Positions 17,589 through 25,401 of a stretch of DNA of 64,000 nt are shown here, piece by piece (positions within the stretch are counted from its first letter, which is position 1; each line of letters starts with the position of its first letter). Position numbers and translations under genes: made by a program. Location: assembly GCA_900317515.1 (NCBI GenBank), contig ONHA01000001.1, forward strand, positions 1 to 64,000, read 5' to 3'. Below the pieces are notes generated by a model. The model saw only the letters and a program-made list of their open reading frames with translations. It was not told the DNA's origin and made no database searches. This DNA comes from an uncultured Eubacteriales bacterium (GTDB lineage Bacteria > Bacillota > Clostridia > Lachnospirales > Lachnospiraceae).

Positions 17589-18197
17589 ATGAAAAAAGCG
17601 ACAAAAGGCGAATACGGTTATTTTGCGAACGAGAGAAAAAGAAGACTGATCCTGACGCTGCTCTTTGCGGCGATTCCGGCTGTGATATTTATCGTGGGAT
17701 TTGTCGTCACGGGCACCGGGAAAAACCTCCTCTCCGTCGCGGCTCTCGTCATGGTCATACCGTTTGCGATGTCCTTCACCGGCTTTGTGACGGTGCTGAC
17801 GAAAAAATCCATATCGAAGGAAGAGTATGAGACGATCCTTCCGCATACGGAGGGACTGCTCATGGCCTACGAGCTCTACGTAACCCACGAAAAGGCGTCG
17901 ACCTTTATCGATGCGGCGGCCATCTGCGGAAACAACGTGATCGGCCTCGTGACGGACAAGAAGGGCGATCCGGCTTTCACCAGAGAGTATATGGAAAAGA
18001 CACTCCGCGGAGCAGGCTTTTCGGGCATCTCCGTAAAGCTGATGACCGATACCGGCAAATTCCTGGAGAGGCTCGACGGGATGGCGGCCCATGCGGATTC
18101 CCTGCGGGAGGGTCTCAAATACAAGCCGGACGCGCGGTACCCGGATTACAGCCGGGAGGAGCTTATCTGGGTGACCCTGCTGGAGATCTCTTTCTGA
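17589..18197 (+). CDS. Hypothetical membrane protein with two TM segments
   Basis: I do not recognise this 202-aa family. A basic N-terminus (KKATKGEYGYFANERKRR) precedes two closely spaced TM segments (about residues 20-42 and 48-72). A cytoplasmic alpha/beta domain of about 125 residues follows, with the segment HEKASTFIDAAAICGNNVIGLVTDKKGD. The short first segment and positive-inside rule place both termini in the cytoplasm. It has a good AAAGGAG RBS and lies between the HAD and RluA-type genes. The function is unknown. Confidence 0.8.
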   Translation: MKKATKGEYGYFANERKRRLILTLLFAAIPAVIFIVGFVVTGTGKNLLSVAALVMVIPFAMSFTGFVTVLTKKSISKEEYETILPHTEGLLMAYELYVTHEKASTFIDAAAICGNNVIGLVTDKKGDPAFTREYMEKTLRGAGFSGISVKLMTDTGKFLERLDGMAAHADSLREGLKYKPDARYPDYSREELIWVTLLEISF

Positions 18198-18198
18198 T

Positions 18199-19209
18199 AT
18201 GAAGGAGTTCATCACGGGCCCGAACGAGGCCGGACAGCGTTTTGACAAATATTTAAAGAAACTGCTTAAGAATGCGCCTGACAGCTTTCTCTACAAGATG
18301 CTCCGGAAGAAAAATATCACACTGAACGGAAAAAAGGCCTCGGGAAATGAAAAACTTACCGAGGGGGACACCGTGAAGATATTTTTCTCGGATGAGACCT
18401 TCCTCAAAATGAGCGGAGGAGAAGAGTCCGAAAGGGCTGCGGACGAAGGCTGGACCTTCCGGGTGGAGGATGTCGTCTACGAAGACAGCGACCTTCTCTT
18501 TGTGAATAAACCTGCCGGGATCCTCTCCCAGCCATCCGGCGATAACGCGCCCGATCTTGCGGGGGGACTCGTCCGGTATCTTCTTAAGAAAAAGAAGCTC
18601 ACCGGGAAGGAGCTTGCTTCCTTCAGGCCGGCTCCGATGAACCGGCTGGACCGGAATACGACGGGGATCGTCCTTTGCGGTATCTCCCTTCCGGGGGAGC
18701 AGTTTCTTGCCGAGGCAATTAAGGAACGCCGGATCAGGAAGGAGTACCTGGTGCTGGTAAGGGGTGCATTTCACGATGAGGGTATCCGGGACGCCTATCT
18801 GAAAAAGGACGGGAACAGGAACCTCGTTCAGGTGCGAAGGGATGCGGCGCCGGGCTTTCTGCCGATCCGAACCGGCTTTACGGTGCTTGCCGGGAATGAC
18901 CTCTGCACGCTCCTTCGGGCAGATCTCATCACGGGCCGTCCGCATCAGATCAGGGCGCACTTAGCCTATCTCGGCTATCCGGTTGCCGGCGATACGAAAT
19001 ACGGCGATCCGGCGTTCAACCGTATGATGGCAGAGAGAACGGGGCTTAAGAGCCAGTTTCTGCATGCGGAGCGGGTGACATTTGAGAATGCAGATGAGCG
19101 ATTTAAGTATCTTGGCGGCAGGAGCTTTACGGCACCGCTGCCGGAGACGTTTAAGAATGTATTGAGGGTGGTTGGACTTGAAAAAGAAGGAAAACGAAGA
19201 ACCGTTTGA
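18199..19209 (+). CDS. RluA family 23S rRNA/tRNA pseudouridine synthase
   Basis: This 336-aa protein has an N-terminal S4-like RNA-binding segment (FDKYLKKLLKNAPDSFLYKMLRKK) and a pseudouridine synthase core. The catalytic Asp is in PMNRLDRNTTGIVLCG; the substrate motif is LITGRPHQIRAHLAYLGYPV. It isomerises a uridine in rRNA or tRNA; the site is unknown. It is one of two RluA-type genes here. The 3' end overlaps lepB. Confidence 0.93.
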   Translation: MKEFITGPNEAGQRFDKYLKKLLKNAPDSFLYKMLRKKNITLNGKKASGNEKLTEGDTVKIFFSDETFLKMSGGEESERAADEGWTFRVEDVVYEDSDLLFVNKPAGILSQPSGDNAPDLAGGLVRYLLKKKKLTGKELASFRPAPMNRLDRNTTGIVLCGISLPGEQFLAEAIKERRIRKEYLVLVRGAFHDEGIRDAYLKKDGNRNLVQVRRDAAPGFLPIRTGFTVLAGNDLCTLLRADLITGRPHQIRAHLAYLGYPVAGDTKYGDPAFNRMMAERTGLKSQFLHAERVTFENADERFKYLGGRSFTAPLPETFKNVLRVVGLEKEGKRRTV

Positions 19210-19729
19210 TCTTAAAAAAGAGATCCTTTCCTATGTGTTTATGCTGGTGGGGGTCGTCATCACGGTGCTGGTGCTCAATGAATTTTTCATTGTCAACGCC
19301 CGCATACCGTCGGCTTCGATGGAGAATACCATCATGACCGGAGAGCAGATCTTCGGCAACCGGCTCGCATATACCTTCGGGATGCCCGACCGGTTCGATA
19401 TCATTATTTTCCGCTATCCGGACGATGAGACCGATCTCTATATCAAGCGGGTCATCGGGATGCCCGGCGAGACGGTCGAGATCAGGGACGGAAAAGTCTA
19501 CATTGACGGGAGTGAGACGCCCCTTGACGACAGCTTCTGCGCCGAGACACCGACGGGGTCCTACGGCCCCTTCTACGTGCCGGATGGACATTTCTTTGTG
19601 ATGGGAGACAACAGGAACCACAGCAACGACTCCCGCTTCTGGGTCAACAAGTATGTGAGCACCGACCAGATCCTTGGTAAGGCCTTTTTCCGCTACTGGC
19701 CGGTCACGCGCATGGGGAAACTCGAGTAA
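19178..19729 (+). CDS. lepB: Signal peptidase I
   Basis: This protein of about 183 aa has one N-terminal TM segment (about residues 16-38) and the Ser/Lys dyad: S47 in PSASMENTI and K90 in YIKRVIGMPGE. The GDNRNHSNDSRFW box is also present. It cleaves signal peptides at the outer face of the membrane. Among candidate starts, TTG at 19178 lies 6 nt behind GAGGGTGG, whereas TTG at 19172 has no spacing, so 19178 is chosen. It overlaps the end of the RluA-type gene by 32 bp. Confidence 0.93.
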   Translation: MKKKENEEPFDLKKEILSYVFMLVGVVITVLVLNEFFIVNARIPSASMENTIMTGEQIFGNRLAYTFGMPDRFDIIIFRYPDDETDLYIKRVIGMPGETVEIRDGKVYIDGSETPLDDSFCAETPTGSYGPFYVPDGHFFVMGDNRNHSNDSRFWVNKYVSTDQILGKAFFRYWPVTRMGKLE

Positions 19730-20292
19730 TGGGGACCTGGAACTCAAGAGGACTTCGAGGCTCCGTCCTCGAGGACATGATCAATTACACGATCGAGCGG
19801 CTGAGGAACTCCCGTCTGGCGGTCATCCAGAAGATTCCCACGCCGATCACGCCGATCGAGATGGACAAGGCGACGCGGCACATTACGCTTGCCTATTTTG
19901 ACCAGAAGAGCACGGTCGACTACATCGGAGCGGTGCAGGGCTATCCGGTCTGCTTCGACGCCAAGGAATGCGCGAGCGACACCCTGCCGCTGCACAATAT
20001 CCATCCGCATCAGGTTGCATTTATGGAGGAATTCGAGGCTCAGGGCGGCATCGCCTTCCTTCTGATTTACTACTCGGAACGACATATCTATTACTACATG
20101 CCCTGCCGGGAAATGAAATTCTTCTGGGACCGTATGGAAAACGGCGGCCGCAAGAGCATCCGCATGGATGAGCTGAAGGAAGAACGATTCTTCCACGAAA
20201 AAAATAACCTGCTCCCGATTCTCGAGAGCATAGATAAGGATCTTGAAGAACGGGAGAACCGAGATGAGCACGAGAGTGATCCATACGCCTGA
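19729..20292 (+). CDS. recU: Holliday junction resolvase RecU
   Basis: This 187-aa protein matches the Firmicutes RecU family: RGLRGSVLEDMINYT, an Asp in STVDYIGAVQGYPVCFDAKE (the nuclease D..E-x-K core), PLHNIHPHQVAFM, and FWDRMENGGRKSIRMDEL. It cleaves Holliday junctions during recombination and segregation. In Bacillus it is linked to a PBP gene, whereas here it sits between lepB and hisZ. The start overlaps the lepB stop by one base (TAATG), and the hisZ start is inside its 3' end. Confidence 0.9.
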   Translation: MGTWNSRGLRGSVLEDMINYTIERLRNSRLAVIQKIPTPITPIEMDKATRHITLAYFDQKSTVDYIGAVQGYPVCFDAKECASDTLPLHNIHPHQVAFMEEFEAQGGIAFLLIYYSERHIYYYMPCREMKFFWDRMENGGRKSIRMDELKEERFFHEKNNLLPILESIDKDLEERENRDEHESDPYA

Positions 20293-21277
20293 CGGGTTCC
20301 GCGACCTGTACGGGGATTCCATAAAGGATAAGAAGGAGCTTATGCAGAAGCTCCGCCGGGTTTTTTATAAGTACGGCTATGAGCCGATTGAGACGCCGAC
20401 AATCGAATATTTTGATGTCTTTTCAAGCGACATCGGCACAACGCCCTCCAAAGAACTCTATAAGTTCTTTGACCGCGAGGGCAACACGCTGGTCCTTCGG
20501 CCGGATTTTACGCCGTCAGTGGCGAGAGCGGTTGCCATGCATTTTCCGGAGGAGGCGCTGCCGGCAAGACTCTGCTACGAGGGGAGCACATTTGTGAATT
20601 CCGCCGAGTACCAGGGACGCTTCAAGGAGCAGACGCAGATGGGCACCGAGCTCATCGGCGACGGCTCTGCCGAGGCGGATGCGGAAGTCATCGCCCTGAC
20701 GGTCGAGCTGCTGCTCGCATCGGGGCTCACGGAGTTTCAGGTCAGTGTAGGCGAGGTTGACTATTTCAAGGCTCTGATCGAGGAATCCGATCTTGACGAG
20801 GAGCAGGTGTCAACGCTCCGCCGCCTGATCTCCAACAAGAATCTCTTCGGCGTCGAGGAGTATCTCCTCGGACTGTCCGTCAGGCCGGAGCTCCGGGAGG
20901 CGTTTGTCCGTCTTCCGAACCTCTTCGGAAATACCGATGTGATCGGCGAAGCCGCCTCCTATGCGGCAAACAGCCGGGCAAAAGAGGCCATCGGCCGCCT
21001 GCGAGACATCGAGGCCATACTGGATGAGAAAGGGCTTTCCCGCTATGTCTCCTTTGACTTCGGGATGCTCTCCAAATTCCGCTACTATACCGGCATTATT
21101 TTCTCCGCTTACACCTACGGAGTGGGCGAGCCCGTCGCGAAGGGCGGCCGCTATGACAGCCTTCTCGGCCATTTCGGCAAGGATGAGCCCGCTGTCGGCG
21201 TCGGCATTTATCTCGACCAGCTTTTGAGCGCACTCACGAGGCAGAAGATCACGTCAGACAGGGGGAAAAATGTATGA
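20264..21277 (+). CDS. hisZ: ATP phosphoribosyltransferase regulatory subunit HisZ
   Basis: This 337-aa paralogue of histidyl-tRNA synthetase lacks the anticodon domain. It has TPDGFRDLYG, LVLRPDFTPSVARAVAMHF (motif 2 region) and FSAYTYGVGEPVAKGGRYD (motif 3 region). HisZ forms a hetero-octamer with short HisG and confers histidine feedback. The start at 20264 (MSTRVIHTPDGFRD) fits the family; it overlaps recU by 29 bp and hisG by 4 bp. Confidence 0.94.
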   Translation: MSTRVIHTPDGFRDLYGDSIKDKKELMQKLRRVFYKYGYEPIETPTIEYFDVFSSDIGTTPSKELYKFFDREGNTLVLRPDFTPSVARAVAMHFPEEALPARLCYEGSTFVNSAEYQGRFKEQTQMGTELIGDGSAEADAEVIALTVELLLASGLTEFQVSVGEVDYFKALIEESDLDEEQVSTLRRLISNKNLFGVEEYLLGLSVRPELREAFVRLPNLFGNTDVIGEAASYAANSRAKEAIGRLRDIEAILDEKGLSRYVSFDFGMLSKFRYYTGIIFSAYTYGVGEPVAKGGRYDSLLGHFGKDEPAVGVGIYLDQLLSALTRQKITSDRGKNV

Positions 21278-21921
21278 GGCCGATCACGATTGCCCTGACC
21301 AAGGGAAGACTCGCCAGGCAGACCCTGGAGCTGATGGCGAAAGCGGGAATCGATCCGTCGGGGGCGGACGATCCGAATACCAGGAAGCTCATTTTTGAAA
21401 ATAAAGACCTCGGCCTGCGCTTTTTTCTGGCAAAAGGGCCCGATGTTCCGACATACGTGTACTACGGCGCCGCCGACATCGGCATCGTCGGCCGCGATAC
21501 GATCATCGAGGAGAATAAAAAGCTTTATGAGGTGCTGGATCTCGGTTACGGCAAATGCCGCATGTGCGTCTGCGGTCCCGAATCCGCCCGTAAGTACCTT
21601 GAGAGCGGGGAGATGATCCGGGTTGCAACCAAGTACCCGAATATCGCCAAAGATTATTTCATGAACAAGAAGCACCAGACCGTGGAGATCATCAAGCTGA
21701 ACGGCTCGATCGAGCTCGCACCGATCGTCGGGCTCTCCGAAGTCATCGTCGACATCGTCGAGACCGGCAGCACCCTGAAGGAGAACGGACTTACAGTGCT
21801 TGAGGAGGTGCTTCCGCTTTCCGCCCGCGTGGTTGTGAACCAGGTGAGCATGAAAATGGAAAATGAACGCATCTCAGACCTTATCTATCGCATGAAGGAG
21901 GCTTTATCATGCAGATCCTGA
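21274..21921 (+). CDS. hisG: ATP phosphoribosyltransferase, short form HisG
   Basis: This 215-aa enzyme catalyses the first step of histidine synthesis (ATP plus PRPP). It has ITIALTKGRLARQTLELM, ADIGIVGRDTI and the PRPP-binding ELAPIVGLSEVIVDIVETG. It lacks the C-terminal regulatory domain of the long form, consistent with hisZ directly upstream. It overlaps hisZ by 4 bp and hisD by 13 bp. Confidence 0.96.
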   Translation: MRPITIALTKGRLARQTLELMAKAGIDPSGADDPNTRKLIFENKDLGLRFFLAKGPDVPTYVYYGAADIGIVGRDTIIEENKKLYEVLDLGYGKCRMCVCGPESARKYLESGEMIRVATKYPNIAKDYFMNKKHQTVEIIKLNGSIELAPIVGLSEVIVDIVETGSTLKENGLTVLEEVLPLSARVVVNQVSMKMENERISDLIYRMKEALSCRS

Positions 21922-23198
21922 AACTTACGGAGGAGGCATTCGGCTCCATCCTGACAAACATGCTGGAGCGCAGCCCGGACAGCTATCCGGAGCAGGAAGC
22001 TCAGGTGGCCGCGATCCTTGCGGATGTCAAAAAACGCGGCGACGAGGCGGTCTTCGAGTATACAAGACGCTTCGACAAGGCGGAAATCTCGGCTGACAAT
22101 TTCATTGTGAGCAGGGTAGAGGAGGAGGAGGCCTACGCAAAGGTCGATCCCGAGCTCATCGGCGTCATCCGCCGCGCGATCGGTCGCATCCGCGCCTTCC
22201 ACGAACAGGAGAAGCAGAAGAGCTGGTTCATGACGGAGGACAACGGGATGGTCCTCGGCCAGCGGGTAACTCCGCTCGGCCGCGTCGGCGTCTATGTCCC
22301 CGGCGGCAAGGCTGCCTATCCGTCCTCGGTTCTTATGAACGTGATCCCGGCCAGGGTGGCCGGTGTTCCGGATATCGTCATGTGCACACCGCCCGGAAAG
22401 GACGGCAAGGTCACGCCGACGACGCTGGTCGCAGCCAAGGAAGCCGGCGTCGGCACGATCTACAAGGTCGGCGGCGCCCAGGCAATCGCCGCCATGGCCT
22501 ACGGCACAAAGTGCCTGCCCAAGGTCGACAAGATCACAGGTCCGGGCAACATCTACGTCGCTCTGGCCAAGAAGGCGGTCTACGGACACGTCTCGATCGA
22601 TTCCGTCGCCGGTCCTTCCGAGGTCATGGTGCTGGCGGACGAGACCGCGAACCCGCGCTGGGTGGCAGCGGATCTGCTCTCCCAGGCGGAGCACGATGAG
22701 CTCGCCTCCGCAATTCTGGTTACGACCTCCCAGGAGATCGCAGAGGCTGTCAGCCGCGAGATCGACGGATTCCTGCCGCAGCTCTCCCGCAGGGAGATCA
22801 TCGAAAAATCTCTCAACCGCTTCGGCCGCATCCTCGTGGCGGACACGATGGACGACGCTATCCGTGCGGTAAACGAGATCGCCTCCGAGCACCTCGAGCT
22901 CGTGACGAAGGAGCCCTTCCTTCTCATGACAAAAATTAAAAACGCCGGTGCGATCTTCATCGGCGAGCACTCCTCGGAGCCGCTGGGAGACTATTTTGCG
23001 GGCCCGAACCACGTGCTTCCGACCAACGGGACAGCCAAGTTCTTCTCGGCCCTCTCGGTTGACGATTTCATCAAGAAATCCAGCATCATCATGAGTTCCC
23101 GGGAAGCTCTCATGGCTCTCCATGAGGACGTGGAGCGCTTTGCGAAGGCGGAGGGCCTGACGGCCCATGCGAACTCCGTCCATGTGCGTTTTGAATAA
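21909..23198 (+). CDS. hisD: Histidinol dehydrogenase
   Basis: This 429-aa enzyme oxidises L-histidinol to L-histidine in two NAD-dependent steps. Family motifs are GRVGVYVPGGKAAYPSSVLM, KITGPGNIYVALAKK, AGPSEVMVLAD and DLLSQAEHDELA (zinc and catalytic region). The length is normal. It belongs to the hisZ-G-D-IE run; hisA, B, C, F and H are absent from the window. Confidence 0.97.
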   Translation: MQILKLTEEAFGSILTNMLERSPDSYPEQEAQVAAILADVKKRGDEAVFEYTRRFDKAEISADNFIVSRVEEEEAYAKVDPELIGVIRRAIGRIRAFHEQEKQKSWFMTEDNGMVLGQRVTPLGRVGVYVPGGKAAYPSSVLMNVIPARVAGVPDIVMCTPPGKDGKVTPTTLVAAKEAGVGTIYKVGGAQAIAAMAYGTKCLPKVDKITGPGNIYVALAKKAVYGHVSIDSVAGPSEVMVLADETANPRWVAADLLSQAEHDELASAILVTTSQEIAEAVSREIDGFLPQLSRREIIEKSLNRFGRILVADTMDDAIRAVNEIASEHLELVTKEPFLLMTKIKNAGAIFIGEHSSEPLGDYFAGPNHVLPTNGTAKFFSALSVDDFIKKSSIIMSSREALMALHEDVERFAKAEGLTAHANSVHVRFE

Positions 23199-23229
23199 GT
23201 GTACATCTTTAAAAAGGAGATGATTTGAA

Positions 23230-24510
23230 ATGAAGAAACTGTTGGTTCCCTGTATTTACATGCTGCGGGGCAAGGCGGTCACCGGATTCGGTGAGACGAA
23301 TGCCCTGACGGACATGCCGCTTTTGCAGCTGGCGGAAAGCTACAGCGTGAACGGGGCGGATGCGCTGCTTGTCCTTGATTTTTCGGATACCGAGGAGGAG
23401 CATGCGGAGGCGATCAACTGCCTCATTGCGATGTGTGAGGTCTCCCAGATCCCCGTGATCGCCGCGGGCAACATCAAGCGGGCCGAGGATGTCAAGAAGC
23501 TGCTCTATGCAGGCGCCTCCCAGGTGATCCTGAACGGCAGCCGCAAGGAGAACATGAAGCTTCTGCCGGAGGTTTCCAAGCGCTTCGGCAGGGATAAGAT
23601 AGCGGTCTCCATCACGTCGGTGGAGGAGTATATGCTCCATGCGGAGGATATCGAGGAGTATGCTTCGAGAATCCTGGTTCTCTCCGACATCGAGGATTCT
23701 CTGCCAAAGCTTACCAACCTTCCGCTGCTGCTTCATGTGAAGGAGGATAACGAGGAGGAAGTCCTTTCCTACCTCAATAAACCGGGTGTTGAGGGCGTCA
23801 CCGGGAGCTTTGTCTCTGCGCCGGACTTTGATCTCTCCGGTCTCCGCGAGCGGGCCGTAAAGACGGGGATCCCTCTTGCCATGTATGAGAGCGGGATTAC
23901 ATTTTCCGAAATGAAGACCGACGCAAACGGCCTCATCCCCTGCATTGTCCAGGATTACAAAAATGACGAAGTCCTCATGATGGCCTGGATGAACGAGGAG
24001 AGCTTTGAGAAGACAATGCTCACCGGAAAAATGCACTACTACTCCAGAAGCCGCAAATCCCTCTGGCTCAAGGGCGAGACCAGCGGCCACTACCAGTATG
24101 TGAAATCCATGGCGGCCGACTGCGACAAAGATACGCTTCTCGCAAAGGTCTCCCAGGTCGGCGCGGCCTGCCACACCGGGAACCGCAGCTGCTTCTACAC
24201 TCCTCTCTTTGAAAATGAAGAGAAGACCAAAAATCCGATGCATGTCTTCGAGAGCGTCTATGACGTCATCATGGATCGGAAGATGAATCCGAAAGAGGGC
24301 TCCTACACCAACTACCTGTTCGACAAGGGCATCGATAAGATTCTGAAAAAGGTCGGTGAGGAGAACACCGAGATCATCATCGCGGCGAAAAACCCGGATC
24401 CGGAGGAAATCAAGTACGAGATCTCCGATTATCTCTACCATCTGATGGTCCTCATGGCGGAGAAAGGTGTGAGCTGGGAAGAGATCACCGACGAGCTTGC
24501 GAAACGATAA
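23230..24510 (+). CDS. hisIE: HisF-like domain fused to HisI-HisE (PRA-CH / PRA-PH)
   Basis: This 426-aa fusion has an N-terminal part (about 1-225) that aligns with the HisA/HisF barrel ([34 protein letters not shown]) but lacks both catalytic aspartates of HisF: Y10 and T129 are in their places. About 230-345 is phosphoribosyl-AMP cyclohydrolase ([31 protein letters not shown]). About 350-426 is phosphoribosyl-ATP pyrophosphatase ([15 protein letters not shown]). The C-terminal two domains should be active; the barrel is probably structural or regulatory. It is the last gene of the his cluster, followed by a terminator. Confidence 0.93.
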   Translation: MKKLLVPCIYMLRGKAVTGFGETNALTDMPLLQLAESYSVNGADALLVLDFSDTEEEHAEAINCLIAMCEVSQIPVIAAGNIKRAEDVKKLLYAGASQVILNGSRKENMKLLPEVSKRFGRDKIAVSITSVEEYMLHAEDIEEYASRILVLSDIEDSLPKLTNLPLLLHVKEDNEEEVLSYLNKPGVEGVTGSFVSAPDFDLSGLRERAVKTGIPLAMYESGITFSEMKTDANGLIPCIVQDYKNDEVLMMAWMNEESFEKTMLTGKMHYYSRSRKSLWLKGETSGHYQYVKSMAADCDKDTLLAKVSQVGAACHTGNRSCFYTPLFENEEKTKNPMHVFESVYDVIMDRKMNPKEGSYTNYLFDKGIDKILKKVGEENTEIIIAAKNPDPEEIKYEISDYLYHLMVLMAEKGVSWEEITDELAKR

Positions 24511-24520
24511 TGTGAGAATC

Positions 24521-24552
24521 ATCAGCCGGGAGTGGTTTCCCGGCTGATTTTA
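24521..24552 (+). terminator. Intrinsic terminator after hisIE
   Basis: An 11-bp perfect stem, ATCAGCCGGGA / TCCCGGCTGAT, has a 6-nt loop and is followed by TTTAT. It closes the histidine run. Confidence 0.85.
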
Positions 24553-24591
24553 TGTAAAACTTACAAACAAAGAGTACAAAAAACGGGGAAA

Positions 24592-24620
24592 TTGTGGTAT
24601 ATTGTCAGTTAAGATACTAT
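24592..24620 (+). promoter_or_regulatory. Candidate promoter of the DUF937-like gene
   Basis: TTGTGG (24592-24597), 17 bp, TACTAT (24615-24620). The remainder of the gap is AT-rich with no other clear signal. Confidence 0.4.
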
Positions 24621-24661
24621 TTCTTTACAGATTGACTCTGTAACTTGAAGGAGGAATGAAC

Positions 24662-25249
24662 ATGAATCTTCTGTCAATGCTGTTATCATCCATGCTCTCA
24701 TCAGGATCTGTCAATAATCTCTCCGGCAAAACCGGGCTGTCATCCCAGCAGGTCGCCAAACTGGTCAGGCTGGCGCTTCCGATCCTGCTCAAGGCCATGA
24801 CCGGCAACGCATCTTCCGCGTCAGGACTCGCTTCGCTCGTCGGGGCGCTGACGCAGCACACCAGCAAAAGCAGTTTTGCTGACCAGATCGGTGAAGCAGA
24901 TACCCGCGACGGTAGCAGGATCATCAGACACATCCTCGGTTCGGAAGAGGATGCGGTCGTTTCCAGGCTTGCCGGTGAGAGCGGCGCGAGCGCAGACCAG
25001 GTGAGCGCACTTCTTTCCATGATCGCGCCGGCCCTGATGAGCGGCGTATCGGCGGCTTCCCAGGCACAGGTCCAGTCCCAGACCCAGGCCCAGGCAGCTC
25101 ACGCCGGCGGCGTTTTCGATCTTTCCTCCATGCTCTCCATGTTCGGCGGAATGAATCAGGCCGTCGTCGAGGAACCGAAGCAGGACAGCGCGGCGATGGA
25201 CGGGAGCGCTCTTCTCGGAGCCCTTCTCACATCGATGCTGAAGGGCTGA
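24662..25249 (+). CDS. DUF937-like protein, 195 aa
   Basis: This Ser/Ala/Leu/Met-rich protein starts NLLSMLLSSMLSSGSVNNLS and is similar in style to DUF937 (YidB-like) proteins. It has repeated helical segments (LSSQQVAKLVRLALPILLKAM; ASADQVSALLSMIAPALMSG), a Gln/Ala linker (QAQVQSQTQAQAA) and a Met-rich end. No signal peptide or catalytic motif is seen. The second ATG (24662) lies 7 nt behind AAGGAGG, whereas the first (24656) is only 1 nt away, so 24662 is preferred. It is monocistronic between two terminators. The function is unknown. Confidence 0.72.
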   Translation: MNLLSMLLSSMLSSGSVNNLSGKTGLSSQQVAKLVRLALPILLKAMTGNASSASGLASLVGALTQHTSKSSFADQIGEADTRDGSRIIRHILGSEEDAVVSRLAGESGASADQVSALLSMIAPALMSGVSAASQAQVQSQTQAQAAHAGGVFDLSSMLSMFGGMNQAVVEEPKQDSAAMDGSALLGALLTSMLKG

Positions 25250-25275
25250 CGGATTAAGATCTGTCGATGACAATA

Positions 25276-25317
25276 AAAGGCGCTCTGTCCCTCGGGCAGG
25301 GCACCTTTCATTTTTAT
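25276..25317 (+). terminator. Intrinsic terminator after DUF937-like gene
   Basis: A 15-bp stem (AAAGGCGCTCTGTCC / GGGCAGGGCACCTTT, with G-U pairs) has a 3-nt loop and is followed by CATTTTTATA. Confidence 0.8.
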
Positions 25318-25332
25318 ATACGGCATGAGCGA

Positions 25333-25361
25333 TTGACGAAACTGTGCGGGTATGGTAGATT
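25333..25361 (+). promoter_or_regulatory. Sigma-A promoter of the radical-SAM / RNase operon
   Basis: TTGACG (25333-25338), 17-bp spacer, TAGATT (25356-25361), about 40 bp before the radical-SAM start. Confidence 0.7.
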
Positions 25362-25401
25362 GAGTGGGCAGCCCGGAAAGAACACTTCAGGATAAATCAG
25401 T

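Noticed and set aside
21885..23183. 432-aa minus-strand open frame
   Set aside because: Lies entirely antisense to hisD, whose motifs are complete; shadow frame.
23209..24522. 437-aa minus-strand open frame
   Set aside because: Antisense to the HisF-like/HisIE gene; no recognisable domain.
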